Source of the DNA: Streptomyces humicola
GTDB lineage: Bacteria; Actinomycetota; Actinomycetes; Streptomycetales; Streptomycetaceae
Assembly: GCF_024436035.1 (NCBI RefSeq)
Contig: NZ_JANFNG010000011.1
Location: 124,001 to 188,000 of the forward strand
Direction: 5' to 3'
Length of the DNA: 64,000 nt
The position numbers and the translations under genes are program-made. This document shows positions 16,083-24,864 of the stretch, one piece after another. Below the pieces are notes generated by a model. The model did no database searches, had not been told where the DNA came from, and saw nothing but the letters and a program-made list of their open reading frames with translations. Each line of letters begins with the position of its first letter. Positions within the stretch are counted from its first letter, which is position 1.

Positions 16083-17027
16083 ATGTCTGCGCTGTCGTTG
16101 GTGGGCAAGACCGCGATCGTCACCGGGGCGGGCCGCGGCCTTGGCCGGGCCGAGGCGCTCGAACTGGCCCGGCTCGGCGCCAACGTCGTCGTCAACGACT
16201 ACGGCCAGCCGGGCCGCGACGGTTCCGGCGCCTCATCGGCGACCCCGGCCGAACAAGTCGCGGCCGAGATCGCGGCCGCAGGCGGACAGGCCGTGGCCCA
16301 CCAGGGCGACGTCGCCGACTTCGAGCAGGCCCGCGAGCTCGTCGCACTTGCCGTCGACCGCTACGGATCGCTCGACATCCTGGTGAACAACGCCGGCATT
16401 CTGCGCGACCGCATGATTTTCTCGATGACGGAGAACGAGTGGGACTCGGTCATCCGGGTCCACCTCAAGGGCCACTTCAACACCACCCACTTCGCCTCCG
16501 CGTACTGGCGCGACCGTGCGAAGGTCTCCGGCGGCCCCGTCCATGGACGGATCGTCAACACCTCGTCCGAGGCGTTTCTCGCCGGCTCGGCCGGCCAGCC
16601 CAACTACGCGGCTGCCAAGGGCGGGATCGTCGGGCTGACGACGTCGACGGCGCTCGCGCTCGCCAAGTACGGCGTGACGGCCAACGCGATCTGCCCGCGC
16701 GCCCGCACGCGCATGACGGAGGACGTCTTCGCCGGCCTCGACGTCCCGGAGACCGGGATCGATCCGCTTGCGCCCGAGCACGTCGCGCCGTTGGTCGGCT
16801 ATCTCGCGTCGTCGGCGGCGGCGCGCGTCAACGGGCAGCTGTTCGTCGTGCACGGCGGGATGGTCGCCGTCATCGACCGGCCGCGTGTCGCGGCCAAGTT
16901 CGACACCGCCAAGGACCTCTTCAGCGTGGCGGAGCTCGATGAGATGCTCACCTCGTACTACGAGGAGCGTGACCCGGACGAGACCTTCGCGGCCACGGAG
17001 GTGCTCGGCCTCAGGCACGGCAGCTGA
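16083..17027 (+). CDS. SDR-family (3R)-hydroxyacyl-CoA / 17beta-HSD-type dehydrogenase
   Basis: The 314-residue protein starts at ATG 16083 after AAAGGAGCGAGAGG. It has the SDR cofactor motif TGAGRGLGRAEA, the insertion VVNDYGQPGRDGSG typical of HSD17B4/Hsd4-like enzymes, NNAG, and the catalytic Tyr/Lys of PNYAAAKGG with the preceding Ser in NTSSEAF. Relatives oxidise (3R)-hydroxyacyl-CoA, the next step after a MaoC hydratase, so the operon could carry out hydration and dehydrogenation of one acyl-CoA. The C-terminal 60 residues are an Asp/Glu-rich extension seen in this subgroup. Confidence 0.87.
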   Translation: MSALSLVGKTAIVTGAGRGLGRAEALELARLGANVVVNDYGQPGRDGSGASSATPAEQVAAEIAAAGGQAVAHQGDVADFEQARELVALAVDRYGSLDILVNNAGILRDRMIFSMTENEWDSVIRVHLKGHFNTTHFASAYWRDRAKVSGGPVHGRIVNTSSEAFLAGSAGQPNYAAAKGGIVGLTTSTALALAKYGVTANAICPRARTRMTEDVFAGLDVPETGIDPLAPEHVAPLVGYLASSAAARVNGQLFVVHGGMVAVIDRPRVAAKFDTAKDLFSVAELDEMLTSYYEERDPDETFAATEVLGLRHGS

Positions 17028-17046
17028 CGCGAGCCGCAACACGGCA

Positions 17047-17082
17047 ACCGGCCGCCGCGGAAACGTTCCCGCGGCGGCCGGT
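17047..17082. terminator. Bidirectional hairpin after the SDR gene
   Basis: ACCGGCCGCCGCGG (17047-17060) pairs perfectly with CCGCGGCGGCCGGT (17069-17082) around an 8-nt loop, between the convergent SDR and small-protein genes. Confidence 0.88.
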
Positions 17083-17104
17083 GCATGCCGTACTGGCGTG
17101 CTGC

Positions 17105-17263
17105 TTACTGGTTCTGGTGCTCCGGGCGGCGGTGCCTGCCGTGCGCCGGGGCTCCGTCCTCCTCGGCGGAAGAGGCAGGACCGCGGTGCTTGCCGCCCTC
17201 GGCGCCCAGGGCGGCCGCCTGCTGGGCGCGGTCGTCGGTGGTGTCGTTTCGGGCTTCGGACAT
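17105..17263 (-). CDS. Small hydrophilic protein (52 aa), unknown function
   Basis: ATG 17263 is preceded by GGAGAG and the frame ends in TAA at 17105. The 52 residues are Ala/Gly/Glu/His-rich without hydrophobic segments (QQAAALGAEGGKHRG; AHGRHRRPEHQNQ). Small disordered proteins of this kind are common next to Streptomyces housekeeping genes. The clear ribosome binding site and the terminator just beyond its stop support a real gene; no function can be given. Confidence 0.6.
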   Translation of the reverse strand: MSEARNDTTDDRAQQAAALGAEGGKHRGPASSAEEDGAPAHGRHRRPEHQNQ

Positions 17264-17463
17264 CAGGAGTCTCTCCGTCGGGATCGCTTATGGGGATTGC
17301 GAGTCGGGGCGGACGACACGTCATGCGCCTGACACAGCCGCGCCCGTCGCTCACCTCTGGTGGCCAGGCATCGGGCTGTGTACCCCCCGCCCAAGACTAA
17401 CGTGCGCCATGATCGGCGGGCCACGTACCCCTGTGAGAAGACCGGGTCGTTATCAGCCGGTAA

Positions 17464-18741
17464 TCAGGGCTGCACCGCAAGTGGCGCCTGCTGCAATGGG
17501 AGTACGCGGGGGAGTGCGCGGCGCTTTCGCCAGCCCGAGCCCGGCCCCGGCCCCTTCGGCTCGGCCGGCGGCACCGCAGGTGCCGTCGTCGGCTCCGGCG
17601 GGACGAGCGGAACCACCGGCTCGACATCGGCCAGACCGCACGGGCACTCCGGCGTCGCGTACGGCAGCCGCAGCGTTCCGCGCGGAGACCACGTCACCGC
17701 CCCGGCCAGCCAGCCCTGCGGCGCGGACACCCGCACCGGTGCCGGGCCGTCCGGGCGCCACAGCGCGGGCACCGTGCCGCCGGGACCGTCGATCCGCAGC
17801 GCCACCGCGCACGACTCCGGCATCAGCAGCTGCCCCGGCTGCACGGAGACCGGCGTGATCACCGTGTCCTCCGCTCCCGCAGCATCCTCCGCGCCCTCGG
17901 CTCCCGCAGCACCCTGCGCACCCTCGGCCCGCAGTGACTCGGGGAACCGCACCGGCCGCCTGCTGCCGAGCACCCCCCACCCCAGCCGCTCCGTCCCCGG
18001 AGCGTTGCTGCGCACCAGCAGCAGCCCGCTGTCGGGGTCGGCGAGCAGCACCCGGTCATCGCTGTCGTCGGTGATCTGCAGCAGCGGAGTGGACACGCCC
18101 CCGGCGAGATCGACGGCGACGGCCTTGGTGCGGCCGTCGAGCTCCCGGTCCAGGGCGAGGGTGCGCCCCTCCCTGTCGAGCCAGACACCGCCCGTACAGC
18201 GCCCCTCGATCTCGGCGAGCTTCTCCAGGCCCGGGCCGCCGTGCACCAGCCAGACCGAACTGATGCCGTCCGCGTACGTCAGCGCATAGGCGCTGCCCGT
18301 CGCGAGCGGCGGCAGCAGCCGCACCTCCTCGCCGTAGAGGAAGCCGACCCGCAGTTCGCCGGTGCCGGGCCCGGTCGGGTAGAGCAGTGCCAGGTCGTGG
18401 CGGTCGGCGACGCGGCGGCGGATCAGCACCCTACCGTCCGGAAGCGGCAGCGGCTGGGAGTCTGCCTCCTCCGGCTGGTTCCCGGGAAGGGGAACGGTGT
18501 ACGGCTCGGGGCCGTCCAGCGTCCAGCGCTCCGGATACCAGCAGCCGTCGCCCGCGTCGGCGAGACACGCCGCGTACGAGCCGTCCACTGCGATCGAGAA
18601 CCCCGACCGCCGCGTGACCCGAGCCCCGGGAACCACGGATGCCTTCGGTTCCGCTTCCGCGCCGTCGATCACTGCCGTGCCGCTCGCCGGGGCACCGTCC
18701 GTATCGATCTGCGTTCCGGTTTCTATGGCGCAGGCCGTCAT
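17464..18741 (-). CDS. Hypothetical beta-propeller-like protein
   Basis: The 425-residue protein is taken from ATG 18741, behind GGAGG. It has no signal peptide or membrane segment. Regularly spaced short strands (SIAVDGSYAACLAD, WYPERWTLDGPEPYTVPLPG, GRVLIRRRVADRHDLALLYP, DDRVLLADPDSGLLLVRS, WLAGAVTWSPRGTLRLPYA) suggest a WD40/beta-propeller fold. An Ala/Glu/Gly low-complexity insert (AEGAQGAAGAEGAEDAAGAE) sits around residue 290-310. The C-terminus is Pro/Ala-rich and basic. I do not recognise a characterised family; a scaffold or binding role is only a guess. Confidence 0.6.
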   Translation of the reverse strand: MTACAIETGTQIDTDGAPASGTAVIDGAEAEPKASVVPGARVTRRSGFSIAVDGSYAACLADAGDGCWYPERWTLDGPEPYTVPLPGNQPEEADSQPLPLPDGRVLIRRRVADRHDLALLYPTGPGTGELRVGFLYGEEVRLLPPLATGSAYALTYADGISSVWLVHGGPGLEKLAEIEGRCTGGVWLDREGRTLALDRELDGRTKAVAVDLAGGVSTPLLQITDDSDDRVLLADPDSGLLLVRSNAPGTERLGWGVLGSRRPVRFPESLRAEGAQGAAGAEGAEDAAGAEDTVITPVSVQPGQLLMPESCAVALRIDGPGGTVPALWRPDGPAPVRVSAPQGWLAGAVTWSPRGTLRLPYATPECPCGLADVEPVVPLVPPEPTTAPAVPPAEPKGPGPGSGWRKRRALPRVLPLQQAPLAVQP

Positions 18742-18939
18742 GTCCTCCGTCACCTCCGGCACAGAAGCTAGTTTTCGTACTTCCAACCGAACAACGCGAG
18801 TTGGACCCCTTCACACGTAAGGGTGGTGGTATTCCGGTTTACCGGAGATCGAGGCGAGCATGTGCTGGGAGCGGGCTGCGGGACTGCTGGGGGACTGCTG
18901 GGAGGCATCGGAGCGTGGCCGGGAGGTAACCTTCCACCC

Positions 18940-19833
18940 GTGCCCAAACTGTCCGACGTCGTCGCCACCCTCGAAGCCCTCTGGCCCGCCGAGCGGGCAG
19001 AGCAATGGGACGCCGTCGGCCTGGTCTGCGGCGATCCGGACGCCGAGGTCGGCCGGGTGCTCTTCGCCGTCGACCCGGTCCAGGAAGTCGCCGACGAGGC
19101 GATCAGGATCGGCGCCGACCTGCTCGTCACCCACCACCCCCTCTACCTGCGCGGTACGACGACGGTCGCGGCCACCGGCTTCAAGGGCCGTGTCGTGCAC
19201 GACCTCATCAAGCACGACATCGCCCTTCACGTCGCCCACACCAACGCCGACCGCGCCGATCCCGGTGTCTCCGACGCCCTCGCCGCCGCCGTCGGACTGC
19301 ACATCACCGGCCCCCTCGTCCCCGACCCGACCGACCCGGCAGGGCGGCGCGGACTGGGCAGGACCGGCGAACTCGACCACCCGCTCACCCTCGCCGAGTT
19401 CGCCGAGCACGCCGCCAAGGGCCTGCCGCGCACGGCAGGCGGGCTGCGCGTCGCCGGGGACCCGCAGCGGATCATCCGTACCGTCGCGGTGTGCGGCGGT
19501 TCCGGCGACAGCCTCTTCGACGACGTACGGCGCGCCGGAGTCGACGCCTACCTCACCGCAGATCTCCGCCACCACCCCGCCTCCGAGGCGCAGCAGCACG
19601 CCCACCAGCACGGCGGCCCCGCGCTGATCGATGCCGCTCACTGGGCCACCGAGTGGCCGTGGTGCGAGCAGGCCGCGGGCCAGCTCGACGAGATCTCCGA
19701 CCGTCACGGCTGGGCGCTGCGCACCCATGTGTCGCGTCAGGTCACCGACCCGTGGACGCTGCACGCGGCGTCCGGCGCCGCCGCCCACGACCTTCCCTCC
19801 GTCCCGACCACGATCCAGGAGTCCTCCGCTTGA
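18940..19833 (+). CDS. Nif3-like dinuclear metal centre protein
   Basis: GTG 18940 follows GGGAGGTAACC and gives 297 residues, the usual Nif3/YbgI length. Metal-binding motifs are present: LVTHHPLYLRG (His pair), VAHTNADRADPGVSDALA, and the C-terminal IDAAHWATEWPW with His and Glu. The family forms hexameric toroids with a dinuclear metal site; GTP cyclohydrolase I type 2-like activity has been proposed but the role remains unsettled. The stop overlaps the TTG start of the zinc-ribbon gene. Confidence 0.92.
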   Translation: MPKLSDVVATLEALWPAERAEQWDAVGLVCGDPDAEVGRVLFAVDPVQEVADEAIRIGADLLVTHHPLYLRGTTTVAATGFKGRVVHDLIKHDIALHVAHTNADRADPGVSDALAAAVGLHITGPLVPDPTDPAGRRGLGRTGELDHPLTLAEFAEHAAKGLPRTAGGLRVAGDPQRIIRTVAVCGGSGDSLFDDVRRAGVDAYLTADLRHHPASEAQQHAHQHGGPALIDAAHWATEWPWCEQAAGQLDEISDRHGWALRTHVSRQVTDPWTLHAASGAAAHDLPSVPTTIQESSA

Positions 19834-20573
19834 AAGCCGCGCCCGCAGACCAGATCCGACTTCTCGAAGTCCAGGCCCTCGACCAGCGTCTCGGGCAGCT
19901 GGACCACAAGCGCAAGAACCTCCCGGAGAACGCAGAGGTCGAGCGGCTGAACGCCGAGCTGACGCAGCAGCGCGATCTGCTCATCGCCGCGCAGACGCAG
20001 GAGAGCGACACCGCCCGCGAGCAGACCAAGGCCGAGCAGGACGTGGAGCAGGTGCGCCAGCGCGCCGCCCGCGACCAGAAGCGGCTCGACTCCGGCGCGG
20101 TCACCTCGCCGAAGGACCTGGAGAACCTGCAGCACGAGATCGCCTCGCTTGCCAAGCGGCAGAGCGACCTCGAGGACGTGGTCCTCGAGGTCATGGAGCG
20201 TCGCGAGGCAGCTCAGGAGCGCGCCGCCGAGCTGGCACGGCGCGTGGAGGAGCTGCAGCGCAAGGCGGCCGAGGCGGAGGAGCGCCGCGCCACCGTGCTG
20301 GCGGAGATCGACGCCGAGGGCGCGGGCGCGGCGAAGGAGCGTGAGGTGATCGCCGGCTCGGTGCCCGACGATCTGATGAAGCTCTACGACAAGCTGCGCG
20401 CCCAGTCCGGCGGTGTCGGCGCCGCCAAGCTCTACCAGAAGCGGTGCGAGGGCTGCCGTCTGGAGCTCAACATCACCGAGCTGAACGAGGTGCGAGCGGC
20501 CGCCGCCGACGAGATCGTCCGTTGTGAGAACTGCCGCCGCATCCTCGTCCGCACCTCGGACTCGGGGCTGTAG
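19830..20573 (+). CDS. Coiled-coil C4-type zinc ribbon protein
   Basis: TTG 19830 overlaps the Nif3 stop (TTGA), giving 247 residues. Residues about 10-170 are a long charged coiled coil (QQRDLLIAAQTQESDTAREQ, RRVEELQRKAAEAEERRAT). The C-terminus has a four-cysteine zinc ribbon, CEGCRLEL then CENCRRIL. The Nif3 / zinc-ribbon / RNase H order is conserved in actinobacteria, but the protein's function is unknown; the ribbon suggests nucleic acid or protein binding. Confidence 0.9.
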   Translation: MKAAPADQIRLLEVQALDQRLGQLDHKRKNLPENAEVERLNAELTQQRDLLIAAQTQESDTAREQTKAEQDVEQVRQRAARDQKRLDSGAVTSPKDLENLQHEIASLAKRQSDLEDVVLEVMERREAAQERAAELARRVEELQRKAAEAEERRATVLAEIDAEGAGAAKEREVIAGSVPDDLMKLYDKLRAQSGGVGAAKLYQKRCEGCRLELNITELNEVRAAAADEIVRCENCRRILVRTSDSGL

Positions 20574-20587
20574 GGCCGGCCGCCGCA

Positions 20588-21763
20588 ATGACGTCGGAGA
20601 CATCGGAACTCATCGTCGAGGCGGACGGCGGGTCCCGGGGCAACCCGGGGCCCGCGGGCTACGGGGCGGTCGTCATCGATGCGACGACCGGCGAGACGCT
20701 CGCGGAGATGGCCGAGTACATCGGCACTGCCACCAACAACGTGGCCGAGTACCGTGGCCTGATCGCGGGACTGCGCGCGGCTCGGGCGCTCGCCCCGCAA
20801 GCCTCGGTCAGGGTGCGGATGGACTCCAAACTCGTCGTCGAGCAGATGTCGGGACGGTGGAAGGTCAAGCACCCTGACATGCGTCCGCTCGCCGCGGAGG
20901 CGAAGGGGCTCTACCCGGCCGGCCGGGTCTCGTACGAATGGATTCCGCGCTCGCAGAACAAGCGCGCCGACCGTCTCGCCAACGAGGCGATGGACGCGGG
21001 CAAGCGCGGCGAGCAGTGGCAGCCGAAGCAGCCGTCGGCGGCGTCCGCCTCCGCGGCCGCCTCCGCCCCGGCCCCCGCTCACTCCGCGCCCGTCGAGGCG
21101 CCGCGTCCCGTCGCCGTCGGATGGGCCCCCGACCTGGGCACTCCCACCACGTTCGTCCTTCTGCGCCACGGTGAGACGGCGCTCACGCCGCAGAAGCGCT
21201 TCTCGGGCAGCGGGGGCGGCGACCCCGAGCTGTCGGAGGCCGGCCGGCGCCAGGCGCAACAGGTGGCGGCAGTGCTCGCCGCCCGTGGCACGATCCAGGC
21301 GGTCGTCTCCTCCCCGCTCACCCGATGCCGTCAGACCGCCGACATCGTCGCCGCCCGCCTCGGCCTTGACGTCCGCGTCGACGACGGGCTGCGCGAGACC
21401 GACTTCGGCGCCTGGGAAGGACTCACCTTCGCAGAGGTGAAGGAGCGTCACCCGGAAGATCTGGAAGCCTGGTTGGCTTCGGCGAAGGCCGCGCCGACGG
21501 GCGGCGGCGAGAGCTTCGCCGCCGTCGCGCGTCGCGTCGCACTCTGCCGCGACAAGCTGCTCGCCCGCTACACCGGCAAGACGGTGCTGCTCGTCACCCA
21601 CGTCACCCCCGTCAAGACGCTGGTTCGGCTCGCGCTGGGCGCCCCGCCCGAATCGCTCTTCCGGATGGAACTGTCCGCGGCCTCCCTCTCCGCAGTGGCG
21701 TACTACGCGGACGGCAACACGTGCGTACGCCTCCTCAACGACACGTCCCACCTGCGCAGTTGA
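20588..21763 (+). CDS. Bifunctional RNase HI / acid phosphatase (CobC-like)
   Basis: The 391-residue protein fuses an N-terminal RNase HI domain (EADGGSRGNPGPAGYGAVV, NNVAEYRGLIAGL, RMDSKLVVEQMSGRWKVKHP, RSQNKRADRLANEAMD; residues 8-140, all acidic catalytic residues present) to a histidine phosphatase domain starting LLRHGETALTPQKRFSG (about residue 194) with the second catalytic His in LLVTHVTPVKTL. An Ala/Pro/Ser linker joins them. The actinobacterial orthologue Rv2228c degrades RNA in RNA/DNA hybrids and its C-terminal half acts as alpha-ribazole phosphatase. Confidence 0.94.
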   Translation: MTSETSELIVEADGGSRGNPGPAGYGAVVIDATTGETLAEMAEYIGTATNNVAEYRGLIAGLRAARALAPQASVRVRMDSKLVVEQMSGRWKVKHPDMRPLAAEAKGLYPAGRVSYEWIPRSQNKRADRLANEAMDAGKRGEQWQPKQPSAASASAAASAPAPAHSAPVEAPRPVAVGWAPDLGTPTTFVLLRHGETALTPQKRFSGSGGGDPELSEAGRRQAQQVAAVLAARGTIQAVVSSPLTRCRQTADIVAARLGLDVRVDDGLRETDFGAWEGLTFAEVKERHPEDLEAWLASAKAAPTGGGESFAAVARRVALCRDKLLARYTGKTVLLVTHVTPVKTLVRLALGAPPESLFRMELSAASLSAVAYYADGNTCVRLLNDTSHLRS

Positions 21764-21784
21764 CGCGTCGCGGTCGCCCGGGAC

Positions 21785-22567
21785 TCAGTGGATCTCGGTC
21801 ACCAGCACGTCGAGCTTCCCGGGCGCCTGCTCCTCCACCGCGAACCCGAGGTCCCGCAGCGCCTCAGCGAGCTCGCCCGGGTTCCGGGGCCGCGCCCCGT
21901 CCTCCAGCAGCGCACGCACCAGACGCCCCTTCGTCGCCTTGTTGAAGTGGCTCACCACCGACCGCTTCTCCACCCCGTCGACGGTGGTCACCTGCAGCAC
22001 CCGCACCGTCGCCGTACGGCCGGCGATCTCGCCCTTCGGCTTCCACGCCGCCGCGTAGGCAGCCGAGCGCAGATCGAGCACGAGCCCGCCACCCGCCGCC
22101 TCGGGCATCACCTCCGCCATGGCGCCGCGCCAGTACGCGCCCAGCGCACCGAGCCCCGGCAGCTTCACCCCCATCGAGCAGCGGTACGACGGGATCCTGT
22201 CCCCGATCCGTACGGCCCCCCACAGCCCCGAGAACACCAGCAGCGAGCGCCCGGCCCGCCGCTTGGCCGCCGCGGAGAGCGTGCCGAGCCCGAGCGCGTC
22301 GTAGAGCACCCCGGTGTAGACCTCACCGGCCCGAAGCGTCGGCGCGGTGCGCAGCCCTGCGTTCTTCGCCACCTCACCGCGCAGCTTCGCACCGAGCCCC
22401 AGGACTTCCAGCGCCTTCTCCTCGTCACCGGCGCACAACCCGACCAGCTCGTCGAGCACCACCTCGCGCGCCGGATTCAGCCCGGGAAGCGACAGCCCCC
22501 CGAGGTCGAGCACGGGACCGGAGCCCGGCGTGGACTTGCCTTCGGACGGCGGAAGCAGGACGAGCAC
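21785..22567 (-). CDS. yaaA: Peroxide stress protein YaaA
   Basis: GTG 22567, with GGGAG eight bases upstream, gives 260 residues. The N-terminus VLVLLPPSEGKS is the YaaA/DUF328 signature, and LLVFSGLWGAVRIGDRIPSYRCSMGV and VVSHFNKATKGRLVRALLE are conserved family blocks. The E. coli member lowers intracellular iron under peroxide stress and has a DNA-binding fold. Here it lies convergent to the RNase H gene and divergent from rnpB. Confidence 0.92.
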   Translation of the reverse strand: MLVLLPPSEGKSTPGSGPVLDLGGLSLPGLNPAREVVLDELVGLCAGDEEKALEVLGLGAKLRGEVAKNAGLRTAPTLRAGEVYTGVLYDALGLGTLSAAAKRRAGRSLLVFSGLWGAVRIGDRIPSYRCSMGVKLPGLGALGAYWRGAMAEVMPEAAGGGLVLDLRSAAYAAAWKPKGEIAGRTATVRVLQVTTVDGVEKRSVVSHFNKATKGRLVRALLEDGARPRNPGELAEALRDLGFAVEEQAPGKLDVLVTEIH

Positions 22568-22730
22568 AGCGGATTCTCCCTCGTACGTACGATGCGTCGG
22601 CGCCCGGTGCAGCATAAGGCGGCCGGCCCTCCCGTCGCCCTCCCGTCGCCCTCCACCGCCCTCCACTGCCCTCGACCAAGACCCTCCGGGCCGCGGGGAG
22701 GCCCCGTCCTCGACTACGATGTCCGGTACG

Positions 22731-23150
22731 GCGGACGAGCCGGCCGGGCGGCCGCGTCGGAATCCGTGGTTTCCATGGATTCCGCCGAGGAACGTCCGGG
22801 CTCCACAGGGCAGGGTGGTGGGTAACGCCCACCCGGGGTGACCCGCGGGAAAGTGCCACAGAAAGCAGACCGCCAGGGGCCGCGAGGCGCCTGGTAAGGG
22901 TGAAACGGTGGTGTAAGAGACCACCAGCGTCCGGGGTGACCCGGACGGCTCGGTAAACCCCACCCGGAGCAAGGTCAAGATGAGGCCGCCGCACGGCGGC
23001 CTTGCGCGGACGCATGAGGGCTGCCCGCCCGAGTCCGCGGGTAGACCGCATGAGGCCGACGGCAACGCCGGCCCTAGATGGATGGCCGCCTCCCCTGGCG
23101 CCGCAAGGCCCCAGGGAGACAGAACCCGGCGTACAGGCCGACTCGTCCGC
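22731..23150 (+). ncRNA. rnpB: RNase P RNA (bacterial type A)
   Basis: The 5' end GCGGACGAG (22731-22739) pairs with the 3' end CTCGTCCGC (23142-23150) to form P1. Conserved catalytic-core segments are visible: GAGGAACGTCCGGGCTCCA (CRI, about 22787-22805), GGTAAGGGTGAAACGGTG (22895-22912), AAACCCCACCCGGAGCAAG and GACAGAACCCGGC near the 3' end. At about 420 nt it has the size expected of a high-GC actinobacterial type A RNA. It is the catalytic subunit that trims the 5' leader from pre-tRNAs. Confidence 0.97.
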
Positions 23151-23534
23151 CTTTAGGCCCCTGACCTGCGAAAACGGGTGCAATCTGTACCAGAGGCCCG
23201 CGGAGGGAGTTCCCGCGTCTACCTGCGGTTTCTCGGAAGTTCCCGCGCGATTGTGCGATGGATGTGCAATGGATGTGCAGCGGCCGATGCGTCGGTCCCG
23301 CCCGTCCGGCGGGGCTCCCGGAGCGACATCCTCTCGCGAGCCACCGCCGCTACCTCGCAGCGTCGTCCTCTCGCCCGGGCCGCAGGGGACGTTCCGTCGG
23401 CGGCGACGGCGCCCGCGCGGGCGCGTGATGGCGGGCCTGTGGTCGGCCGTTACCGGTCACGTGGTCATTCCACTGCTCATGCCGTGGCAGCATTCCAAGC
23501 CCAGCAAGACCCCGACCCTGAGGGTGCCGGTAAA
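23151..23534. other. Intergenic region downstream of rnpB, no gene seen
   Basis: Neither strand has an ORF with a convincing start, ribosome binding site or codon pattern. A short repeat GATGGATGTGCA/AATGGATGTGCA occurs near 23260-23280. This is the boundary between conserved housekeeping genes and the variable island. Confidence 0.5.
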
Positions 23535-23555
23535 TCATCCGCCCAGGTGACAAGC

Positions 23556-24014
23556 TTGATCGCGCGGGTGCGGTCGGCGGTCAGGTCGTAGCGGCGGGCG
23601 GTGAGGATGCGCAGGTCCACGGCGATCTCGTCGGTCCCCTGCACGGGGTGCAGGTCGTGGCGCATGCGGGCCTGGTCGGCCATGATGTAGGCGTCGCGGG
23701 CGTCGGTCTTGCCGGGTCTTGCCGTCGCCGCGGTAGTCGGCCGAGGCGTGGTGGACGGTGCGGCCGGGGATGTATAGCAGCCGTCGGCCGTGGCTGACCA
23801 GGATCGCGATCCACAGCGCGGCCCCGCCCGCGTTCAGGTCGACCGCCCAGGTCACCTCCTCCCCGTCGGCCAAGTACAGGACAAGGTCAAGGAGTTCGAG
23901 CAGGTCGGCTCCTTGTTCGCCACTCGGCGGGAGCACCATCCCGCCCTCGGCGTCGATGACCGTGCAGCGGTGCTCGGCCTTGCCCGCATCCGTCCCTGCC
24001 CACAAAGCGGACAC
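23556..24014 (-). pseudogene. IS110-family transposase remnant
   Basis: The minus strand from GTG 24014 (SALWAGTDAGKAEHRCTVID) is the N-terminal DEDD domain of an IS110-family transposase, continuing with VTWAVDLNAGGAALWIAILV and IPGRTVHHASADYRGDGKT. Three defects are visible: a compensated frameshift near 23920 (SRRVANKE occurs in another frame), a 10-bp tandem duplication at 23705-23724 that shifts the frame, after which ADQARMRHDLHPVQGTDEIA continues in a second frame, and loss of everything beyond RTRAI at about 23556. Only about 155 of roughly 400 residues remain, so the element is inactive. It marks the left edge of the defence island. Confidence 0.85.
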
Positions 24015-24864
24015 TCGCGCCTCCCAGTTTTCTCCGTATCGGATCCAGCCGACGACCTCGCCGACGTGTCCTTACGAAGCGACCGTGTTCGCGCATCCCA
24101 ATGAGCGGTCGAGCCGTCGCGGGGCCTCGGGCGGCCAATCTCCCAGAGCCACACAAACGGCGCCCTCAAGGCAGCCACACCCGGACCCCCTGGGCCTCCC
24201 GATCCTACGAGTGACCAGGACCGACCCAACCAGCAAGGTAAGGATCCTCAAGGAGCACGGCATCTTCTCCGGTGCTGAGCCCGGCCAGCCGGGCGAGGCC
24301 GTCCACGGCACGAGACGTCACATACCTGTCGGAGTCGGCACATTGCCGTAGCAGAGTCCGCGTCACCACACATCGGGAGGACACATTATCTCCCCGAGTC
24401 TGCACAACCATTTCCACATCCGGACGGTCCGGTTCTACATGTATGTGCGCTCCACCGACGGGGCAACCCCAGTCGGGCTAGCCCGTCCCACAGCCGGTTC
24501 CGCTCGACCTCACTCAGCCTCAACTTGTGGGCCGTGTCATGAAGACGCGCTCCGGCATGACGCCGTCCACCGCGGATTGCCGGAACTGGGCCAGCAGCCC
24601 GGCCACCGCAGCCTTCAGCCCCGGCGTGCGCCCTGTTCGTTCTCGGGTTGGCGTCTCACGCGACCCACCCTCTGCCCGATGACATCCCAGAGGATAATGT
24701 CGGTACGTTTACGTTGTCAACGGATGTACTCCATGCCGAAGTTGACGGATTTCGTGTACGGTGACGGCTGTCACACGTTCCGTTCTGACACGCGGAGCGG
24801 GCGGCCACAGGGGTTGGGCACAGTCCGTCGCCGGACCGTGCGATAAAGGGGTGAAGGAGTGCCC
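24015..24864. other. Lower-GC spacer before the defence operon; decayed coding traces
   Basis: No intact gene is supported in these 850 bp. On the minus strand 24205-24417 (LLRQCADSDRYVTSRAVDGL) and about 24460-24590 (HKLRLSEVERNRLWDGLARL) look like protein-coding, HEAT-like helical pieces of one gene broken by frameshifts and a stop. Base composition is less GC-rich than in neighbouring genes. The end of the region contains the promoter and AAGGAG site of the kinase-helicase gene. Confidence 0.4.

Noticed and set aside
23151-23534. tRNA or other small RNA downstream of rnpB
   Set aside because: I found no cloverleaf pattern or CCA-type acceptor and no other RNA family signature there.
24742-24762. 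TTGACG and TACGGT as a promoter for the kinase-helicase operon
   Set aside because: The two boxes are only about 9 bp apart, too close for a sigma70-type promoter; no better pair was found.
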